From: Panonychus citri
Lineage: Eukaryota; Arthropoda; Arachnida; Trombidiformes; Tetranychidae
Direction: 5' to 3'
Length of the DNA: 64,000 nucleotides
NCBI RefSeq assembly: GCF_014898815.1
Contig: NW_026515428.1
Coordinates: 124,001-188,000 of the forward strand
Position 1 is the first letter of the stretch; every line of letters begins with the position of its first letter. Below the pieces are notes generated by a model that worked only from the letters and a program-made list of their open reading frames with translations, was not told where the DNA came from and searched no databases. A program made the position numbers and the translations under genes. Shown here piece after piece: positions 1 through 12,220 of the stretch.

Positions 1-1164
1 ATTTACCTTTTGACTCTTTTTCTGCTTCTATTCTGTCGGTTTGCTTTTTCTCTGACTACTCATTAATTTCTCTCTCTCTCTCTCTTCTAGTTACATGATA
101 AACCCTTGTTATCTTTCAACAATCAACGATTTTTGTCTCAAGTGAAATTAATTCAACATTGAAATATCCTCTCATCCAAAGACAATGGTAACAATTTTGT
201 GAGACTTGGAATCAACTCTAAAAAAGGAGAAAGAAAAATAGTGGGAGCGTCTTGTTAATTTGTTTCTTTTCTTCATTATCGTAATTAACAAATCGCCATC
301 ATACCATTTAACAGTTAACCTTCTTAGCCAGAAGAAAAGAGCTTAATTCTTAAATGTGCTAATTAACTTGATCAAAATCGAGACAATTTATCTCAATCAG
401 TGTAACTGTGTGAATTTGTGTCTATCATTACATGAAGAGCCTCAAGTTAATCAGCATTTGTCTCCAGTTGAAACAGTAACTAAACAATCAATAATATCTA
501 CAATTTGTTAATTTTTAAAGTGACTATTTACTTGACTTGTTAAACAATTAACTTTGTATCATTTTCTCAGATAATTGATTAATTGTTCTAATTGTTTTTA
601 TTCAACGTCACCGGTGGTAGAGAATTAATCATCTCCATTGTTTCCAATTTCCACCTTTTTCTTTCTTTGGTCTAACCAAATAACAATTAATTTCCAAATC
701 ACCTTAACAATTAAAAAAGCAAATTGGTAAGTACAATTAACAATGAAACATCACTGGGAGACTTTTAAATTAAGAAACTTTTTTAATGACAAGAGACAAT
801 CAAGAAATCAAAAAGTAAACAATTGCTTGTTGACTTTTATCATCACAATCTTCATCTTTTATGTTGAAACAATCAAATTAATCAACCATCCCTTATTTGA
901 TTGTGATGATTTCATTTGATGTAATTGGTTAATTGTCAATAAACAATCAACAAACCAAATGACCTTAATGGTTATCAATGTGTTACACTGATTAAGTTTC
1001 TATGTTTAAAAAAATTTTCTCTCTACAATTAACCTTTAAACTAATTGTGAAACCAAATTAATTTCCTAATTTCAATTCTCTTTCTCTCTCTTCCTTTATC
1101 CTTGTTCCTTGTTGTAAAGTGTTTCTTTTAGTTTTGCTGGACAGCAATCAATTTGCAATTAACA
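1..1164 (+). promoter_or_regulatory. 5' flank and probable untranslated exon of the elongase gene
   Basis: I see no protein gene in this stretch. It is AT-rich with pyrimidine tracts. A strong donor-like GTAAGT lies at 726, and acceptor-like AGs follow pyrimidine-rich sequence near 1131 and 1144, just before the ATG at 1165. A 5' untranslated exon with an intron of about 0.4 kb is therefore plausible. An acceptor-like CTTCTAG also sits near 84-90. All of this is inference from splice-like words; no TATA box was chosen. Confidence 0.35.
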
Positions 1165-4100
1165 ATGAATTCACCAATCATCACTTCGGACCCTTACCTG
1201 TACCGGTCAAGTCAAGTGTCACCAAATTACACCTTCACCTTTCCCTTTGAAAGGTCATTCCAATACACCGAAGCCCGAGAATGGATGAGAAATCATTGGC
1301 AAACTGCCTTCTATTGGGTCGCCCTTTACCTGGTCTTGGTCTTCGGAGGTCAAGCTTACATGTCAAAACGTCAACCCTACAAATTTAAGTCCCTTCTAAT
1401 TGTTTGGAATACTGCATTGGCTACATTCTCAATCATTGGAACAATCAGGTTGGTCATTTAATTGTAAATTCGATAATCATGTTAATCAAATCAGCTCAAT
1501 GGTCGCAAATTGAATCAAAATTTTATTCGTCTCATTTTCTTGTTTGTTCACCTTTTCCAATGATTAACATATGGGTGTTTATCCAGTATCTTAATTTAGG
1601 AAATATCATTGAACTTTATCCACTTAATTAACTTAATCAAAGCATAAAATTAACATGTAGCTTAATGACAGGATATAATTGTCGCTTTCTCATTGTTAAT
1701 TGTTCACTTTTCCCAATACTAATCAACAGACTGTGATGTTTTCCTCTGATTTGGTTGAAGAGTTTAGTTTTTTTTCCTACTAATTACAATTTACTCTAAA
1801 AATACCTTGATTTTTTTTCCTTCAATTCCAATTGTTAGTAGAGCTGAAAAAAATCAATTATTTCTTCATTAATCAGATCCTTGAATAGTAAACAATACAA
1901 TATATTGATTGCGTTTAAAGTTTACAGTTTAAAATAATTTATCTATGTAAATATTAATTGTTTTAGATTTTCCTTGTTTATTTTGAATATCATCAAACTA
2001 AATGAATCGAAAAAAAAACCTTTAATCATTTTGATATCAAAGATAAATTAAGTATTAATTGTTTGACATTTCCAACAATTAAACTTAAGTATTACACAAT
2101 TTGGTTATTGGCTAAATAATTTGGTTAATTTAATAATCTCCATCCTTTTATATGGACAATTTACCCTCCAAAAAAAATTGACAATGAGTGTTGATTAATA
2201 TAATTAACGTGACAATTGCGAAATTCAATGTTTAGCTAATTAGTAAATCAAATCATTAGTTAAATTTTAATTATCGTCATCCATTTTCTTGATTGATACA
2301 ATCAACTATTAACATACATCTTGTTAATTTAACATTGAAGCTCAGCAAATCACCTTGAGATGAAGCCTTGAATTTAAACGTAACTATTTCCTTAAGGGTT
2401 AACATACGATAATTTACTAATTGTTGATAGTATATTTATCCTGATCTAGTTTTTCATCAACACGATCAATGATATAACTCTAGAGATAAGAAAATTTTCC
2501 GTTTAACCCAATCAAGGTAAAATTTTGGCTAATTGTTACAATTTAACGAAGGAAACAAAAAAATTAACCTCAATTTAATATTTACCTTGATTTCCTTGGT
2601 TTATTTCATTGAACTTGATCCAATATTAACTATAAAACTACTAATCATAATTGTTACAATTTAATCTGTATTAACTGATTTACTGTTAGTTTATGTTAAT
2701 TTGAAAATCATCCGATCTTTAACCGGAAGTAAATTTTTACTGATTCAAATAATCAGCCGATTCTCACAATCAGCTGATTATAAGATTCCGGTTTTGATAA
2801 AAATTTACTTTGATGGATGATTACAGATTTTGAACAGCCTGATGACAATTAACTTAATTGACATTTTCAGTGGATTCCCAAGTTGATTAAGTAAATTACT
2901 CTTCAACCAATCAACAGTATATCAATTCCCAATCCTTTGTAATTTAAATTGTCAACAACTGATTAATAGCAAAATTTTCCTTAATTGTTTAGCTTTGACA
3001 ATAAACCAACAATCTAATGTCAATTTAATCGCTACTTTAGTGTCACTTTTGATAAATTATTCAAATATTAATTTCTCTGCCATATATATTATGATATTAG
3101 TATAATTAATTTTCGATTAATTGATTAAATCAATTTACCAACTAAATTAAAATGCCAGAATCAGTGAATTGTTATTATTATTAAAAAGAAATCGAGAAAA
3201 ATATTTCCTGTTTACCTAATTTCATATTCTTGTTTATCATATTCATCTTCCCCTTTAGACACAATTAATAAGGCAACAATTTAATTATCTTGATTAATAT
3301 CTTCCTCCCATCTAAATTGTCTGAATCATATGAAAGCATTAAACCTTAATTGTGATCTGTTTATCGATTCGTAATCCTTAAACCTGTAAATCTGATACTC
3401 GATATTGTTAATAGCTGTTTACAATCAAAGGATTACATTGATTAGTTACTTTCATTATCATTTACAACACAATCAAGATGATAATCAATTGCACGTCTAA
3501 TACATATCATTAATGTGTCTGATAAATAGCTAATTACAAAATATCAGAATGAAGAAGAGCCAACAATCAGTATATTAATTAACTTTTACCCGGAAACTTA
3601 CTTGTACAATCAGCGCAATTAACCATTAAAAATCAAAGTAATCATTATTTAACGTCATTGTCACAAACAACACAACAACAAAATTTAATCACGTTTCCAT
3701 TTTATCATTAAATTTGCTAATGATAATCATTTAAATATTTTTCTTACCTTTTCATTATTATTGGGATTTAATTGTAGCACAAAAAATTAACTAATTGACC
3801 TTAAAGTGACCACTTACGGGCACAATAGATACGATTTGTCGTATCAAGTGTAAATTAATTTGCAATCGATTGAAAATTATGATTGATTCTTGGAAAGTAA
3901 TTTAACTCGATTGATTAAATATTATTTCCTCATTGTGATTACATCGATTAATCAATTGTTGATTATATAACTAATTGCATATTTATCTATTTTTATCCCA
4001 CCAGAATACTTCCAGAAATGATTCATATGTTGAGAAACTTTGGCTTCTATCATTCAGTTTGTAATCCAAGTTACATTGAGGTCAATCGAGTCTCCGGTTA

Positions 4101-4635
4101 CTGGACATGGGTTTTCGCTCTCTCAAAGGTACCCGAACTTTGTGACACCCTTTTCATTGTTTTCCGTAAACAAAATCTACTCTTTCTCCACTGGTATCAC
4201 CATATAACTGTCCTCTTGTTCACTTGGTACTGTTACGCTGAGCACGTTTCCCAAGCTCGTTGGTACATTTGTATGAACTACGTGGTTCATTCAGCCATGT
4301 ACACTTATTATGCGCTTCGAGCATCCGGTTTCCGTGTACCCAAACCAATAGCCATGACGATAACAACCTCACAAATCCTTCAAATGATCATGGGATTTTA
4401 CGTGACCTACTATGGGTACGATAAAAAATCGCAAGGTTACCCGTGCGCTATAACCTCAGGCTCAATTAAATGGGGTCTCCTTATGTACGCTTCATACTTT
4501 GTCCTCTTTGCCAACTTTTTCATTAACTCTTATTATCGTAAAACCAAAGGTTCAACCTCGCAAAGAGGGATGAGTGATTCATCATTTGTTAATTTTGTTC
4601 ATAATCAAAAAACTTCCCCAATCAAATCGGATTAA
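1165..4635 (+). CDS. ELOVL6-like very-long-chain fatty acid elongase
   Basis: This is a fatty-acid elongase, the condensing enzyme that adds two carbons from malonyl-CoA to long acyl-CoAs in the ER membrane. There are two coding exons, 1165-1448 and 4005-4635, joined in phase 2 across a 2.56 kb intron, giving 304 aa. The ATG at 1165 has AACA before it; the reading frame also runs further upstream but only from a TTG. Family marks: KVPELCDT at about 136-143, the catalytic histidine box HWYHH at 157-161, then MNYVVHSAMYTYY. Several hydrophobic membrane segments surround them. The sequence around these motifs follows vertebrate ELOVL6 closely, so ELOVL6/ELOVL3-type, acting on C12-C16 acyl chains, is the best guess; substrate is inferred. 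The C-terminal tail is lysine- and serine-rich and ends SPIKSD, longer than in the human protein (265 aa). Confidence 0.93.
2706..2822. repeat. Imperfect 117-bp inverted repeat inside the elongase intron
   Basis: Three blocks on the left pair with three on the right in mirror order: 2706-2713 with 2815-2822 (8 bp), 2727-2739 with 2798-2810 (13 bp, AAGTAAATTTTTA and its complement), and 2749-2757 with 2773-2781 (9 bp, ATAATCAGC). Unpaired stretches between the blocks are 4-16 nt. The RNA could fold into a long interrupted hairpin. It may be a decayed foldback element or chance structure in AT-rich DNA. I cannot tell which without folding statistics or other copies. Confidence 0.5.
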
Positions 4636-4655
4636 ATCAAAATCTTTCCCTCTCT

Positions 4656-4659
<4 letters not shown>

Positions 4660-4695
<36 letters not shown>
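4660..4695 (+). repeat. (TC)n microsatellite in the elongase 3' region
   Basis: About 18 perfect TC units begin roughly 25 nt after the elongase stop codon, so they probably lie in its 3' untranslated region. The rest of 4636-5311 is AT-rich with no coding signal and holds the upstream region of the next gene. Confidence 0.9.
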
Positions 4696-4696
<1 letters not shown>

Positions 4697-5311
4697 ATTT
4701 CCTATTCCTATTCCGCTTTTCCCTCCCTAACAATTAACTCTATCACCTTAATACACTCAATATATATACATAGAATTGTATTCCTTTGATTTAATTATCA
4801 ACGAATACACGAAAACCTTGATTGTTATGTTTCCAGATATAATATAACAATTAAATCTGTAATCAAATAATTTAAATACTTTTTTTTTTGCTTGTTTTGT
4901 ATTAATGATAATTTGTTCAAATTTTTACTTTAGGTAATTTAATTAATTGCTAATTATGTTGCGTTGATAAAAACAATTAAAAATTAATTAAGAAAAACTA
5001 AACGTCAATGATTTCTTTCGGTAATTAAACTTGATTAATTGTTTAAGAAAAAGAGAAATGTAATTGGAAAGAATTCAAATTAACCGGGGAAAAAAAGAAA
5101 GAGACTCTTTGATTGGAAAAGAAAGAGAAAGAAAGACAAGTTACTTTGCTTATTTACTCTCTTACTTTTTTAGTCTCTTTTTGGTCTCCGGTGTTTATTT
5201 TGTTTATTTTCATTTTTTTCTTACATCTTGTTGACTGTTAATTGTTTCCTATTAAATTGAATGAATTGTTTTCTCTTGTAGATTAGTTGAATTGTTTAAA
5301 TTTCTTTAATC

Positions 5312-6780
5312 ATGGATAACGAGACTATGGAGATTGAAGTTGACATCGGTCAGATTGATGATCTAATTGATGATTATCAAAGTGACTCTGAGCTTAACTT
5401 GGAACCTGATCAACCCTTGATTAGTGATTCAACCGAAAATGGAATTAGAATTGTACTTCAAGAAGGAACCCAATCAAACGAAATTGTTAAGCTAAATGAT
5501 CAACAAATTGTTACTCTATACAACAGCCTTGGTATACCAACAGATGAATCCAGTTGAGTTTTTTATATTAGTTGTTACACTTTCGAAATGATTAATTTCA
5601 TTTTCTTGTGTTGATTTTAATGAGTTATTTTTCTGTCACTTAATTGTGTCTATTAACTCACTTTGGTTCATCTTATTTGACTCATTCAAGTGTATTTGTA
5701 TTCAATTTTACTAATTCTGATCTTTGTTCTCTCTTTTCTCTTTATCTTCTATTTCCAATCGATCATCAATCATTTCATTAGATAAAAAATACTCAACATG
5801 GAGATTGAATGTTGTTCATATACGAGGAGTCCAAGAGATGAATACAAATGATGTTCTACAATTTTTCAACGACTATGAACCAGATTTCATCGAATGGGTT
5901 AATGATTTATCATGTTAGCATTTTGATCTTTGAACTGAAAATCAATATTCCATTATGATCAAGTTTCTCATGTTTTTCTGTCTCTTTTTCCACAAATTTT
6001 TTTATCTCTCTTCAGGTAATGTATTATTTGCTGATAATCGAGCTGCGGCAACGGCACTTGAGGGTTTAACAGTCGCTTTAATACTTCATAAGAGTCAAGA
6101 TACTTTAGAAGGTGTTCCAGAGGAAGTTGAAGTAATCGATGCCAATGATATCGAATATTCTGTTCCTCCTAATCGCTGGAGATTAGGAAAATCGCATGAT
6201 AAAGCTAAACATCTTCTTCTAAGATTCGCATCGACAAGTTTGTTATTTCCCTTTCTAAATTTATCTCTCATTCTATTGTATAAGAAAAAGAATTCCGACT
6301 AATTTGATATTTTCTCTTCTTTTAGCTGATAAAAAGATGCCTGGAGCTCGAAAACATAGTGTTTTCTATGAGAAATACGGAGTACCCGATCCAAAGGAGC
6401 GAAGTGAAAAAGTAAAAGAAGCTCCAAGAATAAGTGTTAGCAATTCTAAGCTACGACGAAATATTTCTCGAACCATTAGAAACAATGAGTTAATCGAAGT
6501 GAAAAATGTCCCAGTTAATATGAAAATGAGAGCCGATGAAGAAGAGGAAAGAAGCCATCATCATCTAGATGAGAGACTTGGTTCTAATGTACATCGACGA
6601 GTTGGTGGATTTAAGCATAAATCGAAAGGTTCAGTTTGGGATCGTTTACAAACCTCAAATTCTCGTGGAAATAACAATAACAATAATAGTAATAATAATC
6701 ATCGAAACAATCGAACTGTCAGAGTCTCTAATCAAGGATTAAGAGTTTTCTCTCGATTGTCAAAACCTGGAAGATTCTGA
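5312..6780 (+). CDS. NCBP3-like nuclear cap-binding protein subunit 3
   Basis: This is an orthologue of NCBP3 (formerly C17orf85/ELG), which binds capped RNA with NCBP1 and helps mRNA export. Four exons: 5312-5552, 5782-5913, 6016-6237, 6326-6780. All joins keep phase and give 349 aa. The acidic N-terminus is followed by an RRM-like domain (VVHIRGV, then DVLQFFNDYEPDFIEWVNDLSCNV split across exons 2 and 3). A second conserved block, KAKHLLLRFAST-TDKKMPGARK with HSVFYEKYG, spans the exon 3-4 join and matches the vertebrate pattern RFAT-DDKKELGAARRSQYYMKYG. Near the end, SNVHRRVG and SVWDRLQ resemble the repeated short RLG motifs in the human C-terminal half. The protein is much shorter than human NCBP3 (620 aa). 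An asparagine-rich run lies at 6671-6700. Orthology is confident; function is inferred. Confidence 0.88.
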
Positions 6781-8150
6781 TCCAAGATTCTCGATTCGTC
6801 TGTCCAACCAACGATTAAATTAAATCCAGTTCATCAATTTGGAAAGCTTAATCATCTTCATCTTTAATCGCCATCATCATCATCAAAATAAGAAACTATT
6901 TTTTAGGTTAATATCATTTTTTTGTCTTCGATTTTTTTTTCTCTTCCATTTTGACGATCGCCAAATCTGTAAATTGTCTTCATCACTTTTGGAATAATTT
7001 AATCAATTAATTTACCATCATCTCATTAATTTCTTATCACTAGCAATCAAATAAAATTCCAACCTTTATTAATAAGTTAATTTTCATCATTTTGATTTAT
7101 TTTTAACAAATTAATGATAATTTAAACAACTTGGTGAGTTAATTTCGCAATCAAGGTTTTTCCCAATTAATTGAAACTTTTTCATTCCAATTTCACAATC
7201 AAGCGAATTGTAAATTGTAAACTAATTAGTAAACTTTCAATGGATTTTAATCAAAAAAGCATAACTTTGTTTTTCTAATTTCCATTCTCTATACAGAGTT
7301 TGTGCTCTTTTTGTTTAATTCTCATTTAGATTTAATTACATATTCTTATCATTAATGTTATTATTTATAAATTTGGTGGTTTTCTCTTTCTTTGGGATGT
7401 TGATTGTGTCCATATATACTCCAATTAATCGGCCATCATCAATTTGGAATCGTTGATAAGTTAATTGTGCAAGAAGAAGAGGACATTTGAAAGAGTGAGA
7501 AGGCAAATGGGGAAGAGACTATTATGAAAAATAGAAGATGATGAGTTTTCTCCCATGAACAGATTACACTGAACTTTTTGGTCTTACTTTTGTTTTTTTC
7601 TCCAATTTTGAGTTGATTTCTTTCAATTGTTGTACTTTGATTGCCATAGTGTTTTTCATGGTAAAAGACAAAAAAAACAAAGTTCTATAAATATTAATAA
7701 AATTTTCTTCCAATGGGAATGCAAACTGTTATAAGGATACCAGAATCTCATGTTAGAATTTTCGATAAATAAACAAGGAACTTATTTTCTCAGATTTCGA
7801 TATTTCTTGAGTGTCGCTCGATGATGAAACAAAATATTATCATTTTCTTCCTATTCTTTTCAAGGGGATACAAAAGATAATATTTATACCGCGGTGGTGA
7901 TGATGACAAATGAATTGATGATAATGATTAATTTTCGAGTTGATTTTGAAATGACCTATGGATGGATGATGATTATTATTGTTGGCCATGATGATGATGA
8001 TGAGAGGGGTGAAAGATGTCGATGGTAGTTGAGAGATAACAAAGATGATGGAGAGAGTGTGTGAGATGATTGATTTAAATTGTTCCAATGAATTGTTATC
8101 ACAAAATTTTCCGTATTAACAAAAATTATATGGTAAAAATGAGCGTTCGG
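6781..8150. other. Convergent 3' flank between NCBP3-like and PIAS-like genes
   Basis: No gene is recognised here. AATAAA at 7050-7055 on the + strand suits the poly(A) signal of the NCBP3-like gene. Open frames on the minus strand at 7.8-8.1 kb are low-complexity (histidine, asparagine and isoleucine from ATG/ATT runs) and look non-coding; they probably fall in the 3' UTR of the PIAS-like gene. Confidence 0.5.
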
Positions 8151-11100
8151 TTAATCTTTTCGTCGAACTTTTCTTGTACATCTTCTTCCAGTCCTTTGTT
8201 TCCGTCTAATAGAGTAGAGAAAATGGAAGACATTATTTAGAGATGTAAAAAAGAAAAGTTGTTATTCCTTAGAATATGATAAATTCGATGATTACTTTTT
8301 ACGAGTAACTGGAGAATTAACAGAAGAATCCGGTGAGTTCTCCCTGGAATCACTGCCAAAAATTTCGGAGAACTGTTTCTTCCTTCGTTCACGACTACCT
8401 AAACTCACGAATACGGAACAAAGAAAAGAGAGAGAAAACAATCAAATGGTTAATATTAATGTAAATGAAAAGTTTTTCGAAGATCGAAAGTGTGAAAGGA
8501 AAGATAAACATTATTATGAAAAAGATTCGAACGATAATCAATTCGTCGACCAATTGTTTATCTGGAAAAGTATCATGCAAGAGATTGGTGAAAAAAAGGT
8601 TATTAATAAGCGTTGGGTGGTTAAGTAAATTAGTTTGAGAGAGAGAGAGAGACATGCAATTAACGGTAAATACGAAATAGACATTGAGATGATTGGATGA
8701 TGATTATCAAGCAGTTTGGATAATAAGTTATTACTTGAAGGTGGTCTAATCTCCTCATCTAACGCTGAATCATCTAAATTGTGATCTGTATCACCGTTAG
8801 ATGAAGGACCTTCACCATTTGGACTTTTCGATTCAGATTCAGTACCAGAGTAAACAAAATCGGGATCATCCTCATATCGACGAGTTCTTTCACAACGACC
8901 AGAATTATCTCTTCGACTGTTATCAGTTAATTCACCTTTGTAATGAAAAGTTGAGAAAGGTCACAGATGAGGATGGGCGAGAGAAGAGAACAAATATCTT
9001 AAAATATTGGGAATTTTTCTTAATTGTTCCTCAAATAGTTAAACACTAAACAACTTTTTCTTATTTTCTCTTGGGTTAATATTTGTTATAAAAGGTGAAA
9101 GGAAAATTAAACTAAAAAGTAGAACTATTTTTCATATAGAATTGATAGTTAAATAAAAGGGATTACAATTAAAATGGAAAATAATTTTCTTACCTTCTTC
9201 ATCTGAATCTTCATTACTATCATCATCACTATCATCATCATCACTAGCATCATCTGATTCATCATCTTGCTCTGTATCTTCGTCGTCATCTTGTTCACTT
9301 TCTTCATCTTCCTCTTCCTCGTGCTCAGTTTCTAAATCCATTCTTGCCTCTCCGGCTGATACACCGGTGGGATGATTATCGTTGTTTCCACCTTTCAAAT
9401 TTTCCTCATCACTGTCATCTAAAGTAATTATGTCAATTCGATTAACGTCAATTAAGGTAGGGGAAGTTTCTTTCGCTTTATTTTCTATCACAGGATGCCA
9501 AGTACCATTTCGGTCAAATGAAACTTTTAAACATTCAGGCGGAGCTTTGGACAATATTTCAGCTATTAAACTGTATAAATGGTGGAGAAAAGAAAAGACA
9601 AAGTTAATCAAACTACTCAATTAACTGATTGTTCCATTCATGTCAACTTACCAATCTACTTTTAGATCATTGAAGCTTATGGCTTTTTTACAAGACGGAC
9701 AATGCCACTCTGAGCGTTTTTGATTGATATCTAAAAATGATTTAGCATCGAAACAGGCAAGATGTTCACACTTCACACCAATCGCAGGGATTTCAAGTCT
9801 TTTTTTGGTTATCTAAAAATAGTAATAGAAAATTTTTCAAGAGTTAATGTTGATCTTAATCTTCGAGGGGATGTTAACAATATTAATCAATAAAATCAAT
9901 CATTGTGGTTGATGCAAGTAAATCAAGAGAGAGAGATAAATGTCAAAAAAAGTACACACTGGACAGCATAGAGGGACCATTATCTCCTCTGAGCATATAT
10001 CACCACTGGCAGCGAAATTTTTTACAACTAGAAAATAAGAGTCAAGAGAGAGAGAGAGAGAGAGAGAGATTAATAAACAATCATATATTATATAATACAT
10101 AAATATGTAAGTAAAGTTTTGATCAAAATGATGAATCAATTTGCTTACTCATTTTTAAAGTTTCATCACTTGGTCTTTGATACTCTTTTTTTTTCAAGTT
10201 ATCGAGGATTTTGTCAGGAGTAAATCTTCTACTAATGTATATACCGATACTGTAATCACGAACAGGCTCGTTTTCAGGCCAACAAAGATCAAGTTCATTT
10301 CGTAGAACAGTACAATATTGTGTTATATCTAAAGGTGCTTTGATTGATCCAGCGGCTTGTTTCTGTATACAATGAATTGAGAGGGAAAAATAAATAAATA
10401 GATTGTCAACTTCATTGGATAACTATGGTTTGACATGTATTAGCATTTTTTTTTGCTAAAATTTTATGCAAAAAATTTTGATGATGTGTAAGATCAACTT
10501 ACTCCCAATGAAAATGGTCTGGAGTTAATTTTAATCAATAATTTACGGGAAACTCTGTCACCTTGATTCGCTTTCTTTGATTTGAAATTACATATTCTTA
10601 ATAAAACTCTTTGTTGGGGATCTTGAATTAAGTCCAGTTGACTTGGTTTAAAAACGAAATTAACTCTAAGCTTGGTTTGACTTGAAGCTATAAAGAGAAT
10701 GAGAGAGAAAGAGAAATGATTAACAACAATTGATTAGATTGTAAAATTTAAAGTGTTCTGGTGTTTACAGTACAAGAGAAAATGACAGAACAAACTTACG
10801 ATAAATTTCTGGTTTTAAAATCTCATCAGGAAAAGTAGCAAAAACCAAATTAAGTTGCTTAAATTGGACTAAATTACCTAATTGTTTACCTCTAGAGGTG
10901 GAATTTTTGTTAGAACTTCGAGTTGTAGGAGCGAGAAGTGATGCTGTTTGACCTCCGGCGAATTGAGGAGACATAGATAATAGGGGGCCATTTAATGTTA
11001 AATTACCAGAGTTGTTAACAATTGAAATGTTACCTGGTCCTGTTAATGGTGGAATTGACAAATTGGGAATAAATGTTGGCGTGGTTATGGTTGATGTTGT

Positions 11101-12220
11101 GGTTGTTGTTGCTGTTGTTGCAGTTGATCTGGGAGTTGAGAGGTGAGAGTTGAGCTGCAAGGTTGCGTTGGATAGTCCGGAAAATGTAAATGTATTTTGA
11201 ACACTAGAAATTGGCACTGTTGTTGTTAATATATTGGTAACTGAAGTAGTAGGAAGTGAAGTTGATGGTGGGAAAACTTGAGGAGTGGATAAGAAATTAA
11301 ATGATCGGTCCAGTGTCGGTGGTGTCGAATGGCCTAGAATTTAGACAAAAAAGAGAGAAAATAAACAAGTTAGAATAGAATAGAAAAGAATATAATGACT
11401 TTTGGTTTTAAAGATTTTTTGTTCCATTTTCATCATAGAAAAAGAAACCGGTCCATTCACCTGAGTCGGGTCGATTCTTGACCCTTGGATCTCTTAATCT
11501 CGATTCCAACCTGTCAACCTCTGATTTACTTTTATCCACAATCTTTTGTAACCTTTTTTCTTCCACTTCGAGTTTAATTTTCTTCGCAATCACTCTAGCC
11601 AATTCCTTCTGTGTAACGGTTAAGTGTTGTTTCAATTTAAGAAGTGTCTGTTCATCAATTGTTCGAGTATTTCTAGAAGAGGAGGAAGATGATGAAGAAG
11701 ATGACGACGAAGTGGTGGTAGTTGTGGTTGTCACGGTGGTTGAGGAAGAGTTAGAATTTCTATTAGCCTGATTAGAGGAAGATGATGATGAAGATGATGA
11801 AGATGATTGTCCTTGCGATGAAACTGGTGGATTAGATCGTGTTGGTGGCATTTGTCGGTGTTGTGCCTGCGATTGTTGTGGTGGTATCATCTGGGGCTGT
11901 TGGGGCCAATTTCGTCTAAAGTCTCTATAAAAATTTGGTCCTCCACCATTACCACCTCCATTTCCACCACCAACTCCGCCGCCTCCAGTTGGATAAGAAC
12001 TAGTAAAATGATTATAACCACCACTTGGTATCATATTGTTATTATTATTGAGCATAGGAGGACCAATATAACCACCAGGAGGCCCGTTAAAATAATCATT
12101 ACGCTGATTATCAAACATGTTGCCCGGATGGTGGGAACGATTGTGTTGATTATTATTGGACATCGGATGATGATTCTTGTAATAATACTTATTTGAATTA
12201 TTCTTGTTCATATCGTGCAT
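8151..12220 (-). CDS. PIAS/Siz-family SUMO E3 ligase (PINIT + SP-RING)
   Basis: This is a SUMO ligase that would transfer SUMO from Ubc9 to nuclear targets. Ten exons in transcript order: 12220-11461, 11333-10800, 10687-10503, 10362-10149, 10027-9960, 9812-9652, 9570-9194, 8935-8735, 8398-8296, 8205-8151. All phases agree, giving 885 aa. An in-frame TGA lies just upstream of the start ATG. Order of parts: Gly/Ser/Gln/Asn-rich N-terminus; a coiled coil before LRDPRVKNRPDSG; a Thr/Ser linker; a PINIT-like domain containing KAPLDIT and VRDYSIGIYISRRFTPDKIL; an SP-RING zinc finger with KCEHLACFD and WHCPSCKKA; a SUMO-interacting motif IDIITLDDSDEE followed by long acidic runs; a basic tail. ZMIZ-type proteins share the SP-RING, but the PINIT region fits PIAS better. 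No SAP domain is visible at the N-terminus. The last exon is less certain, because exon 9 also reads straight into a TAA. Confidence 0.85.
10045..10069. repeat. (GA)n microsatellite in a PIAS-like intron
   Basis: A run of AG dinucleotides lies just before exon 5 in transcript order. On the transcribed strand it forms a CT-rich tract directly upstream of the exon 5 acceptor (AG at 10029-10028), so it may serve as the polypyrimidine tract. Confidence 0.8.

Noticed and set aside
11478..12196. Plus-strand frames opposite the first PIAS-like exon
   Set aside because: Runs of Glu/Asp/Val and Ile/Thr come from the opposite reading of Ser, Asn and Gly codons; no real protein character.
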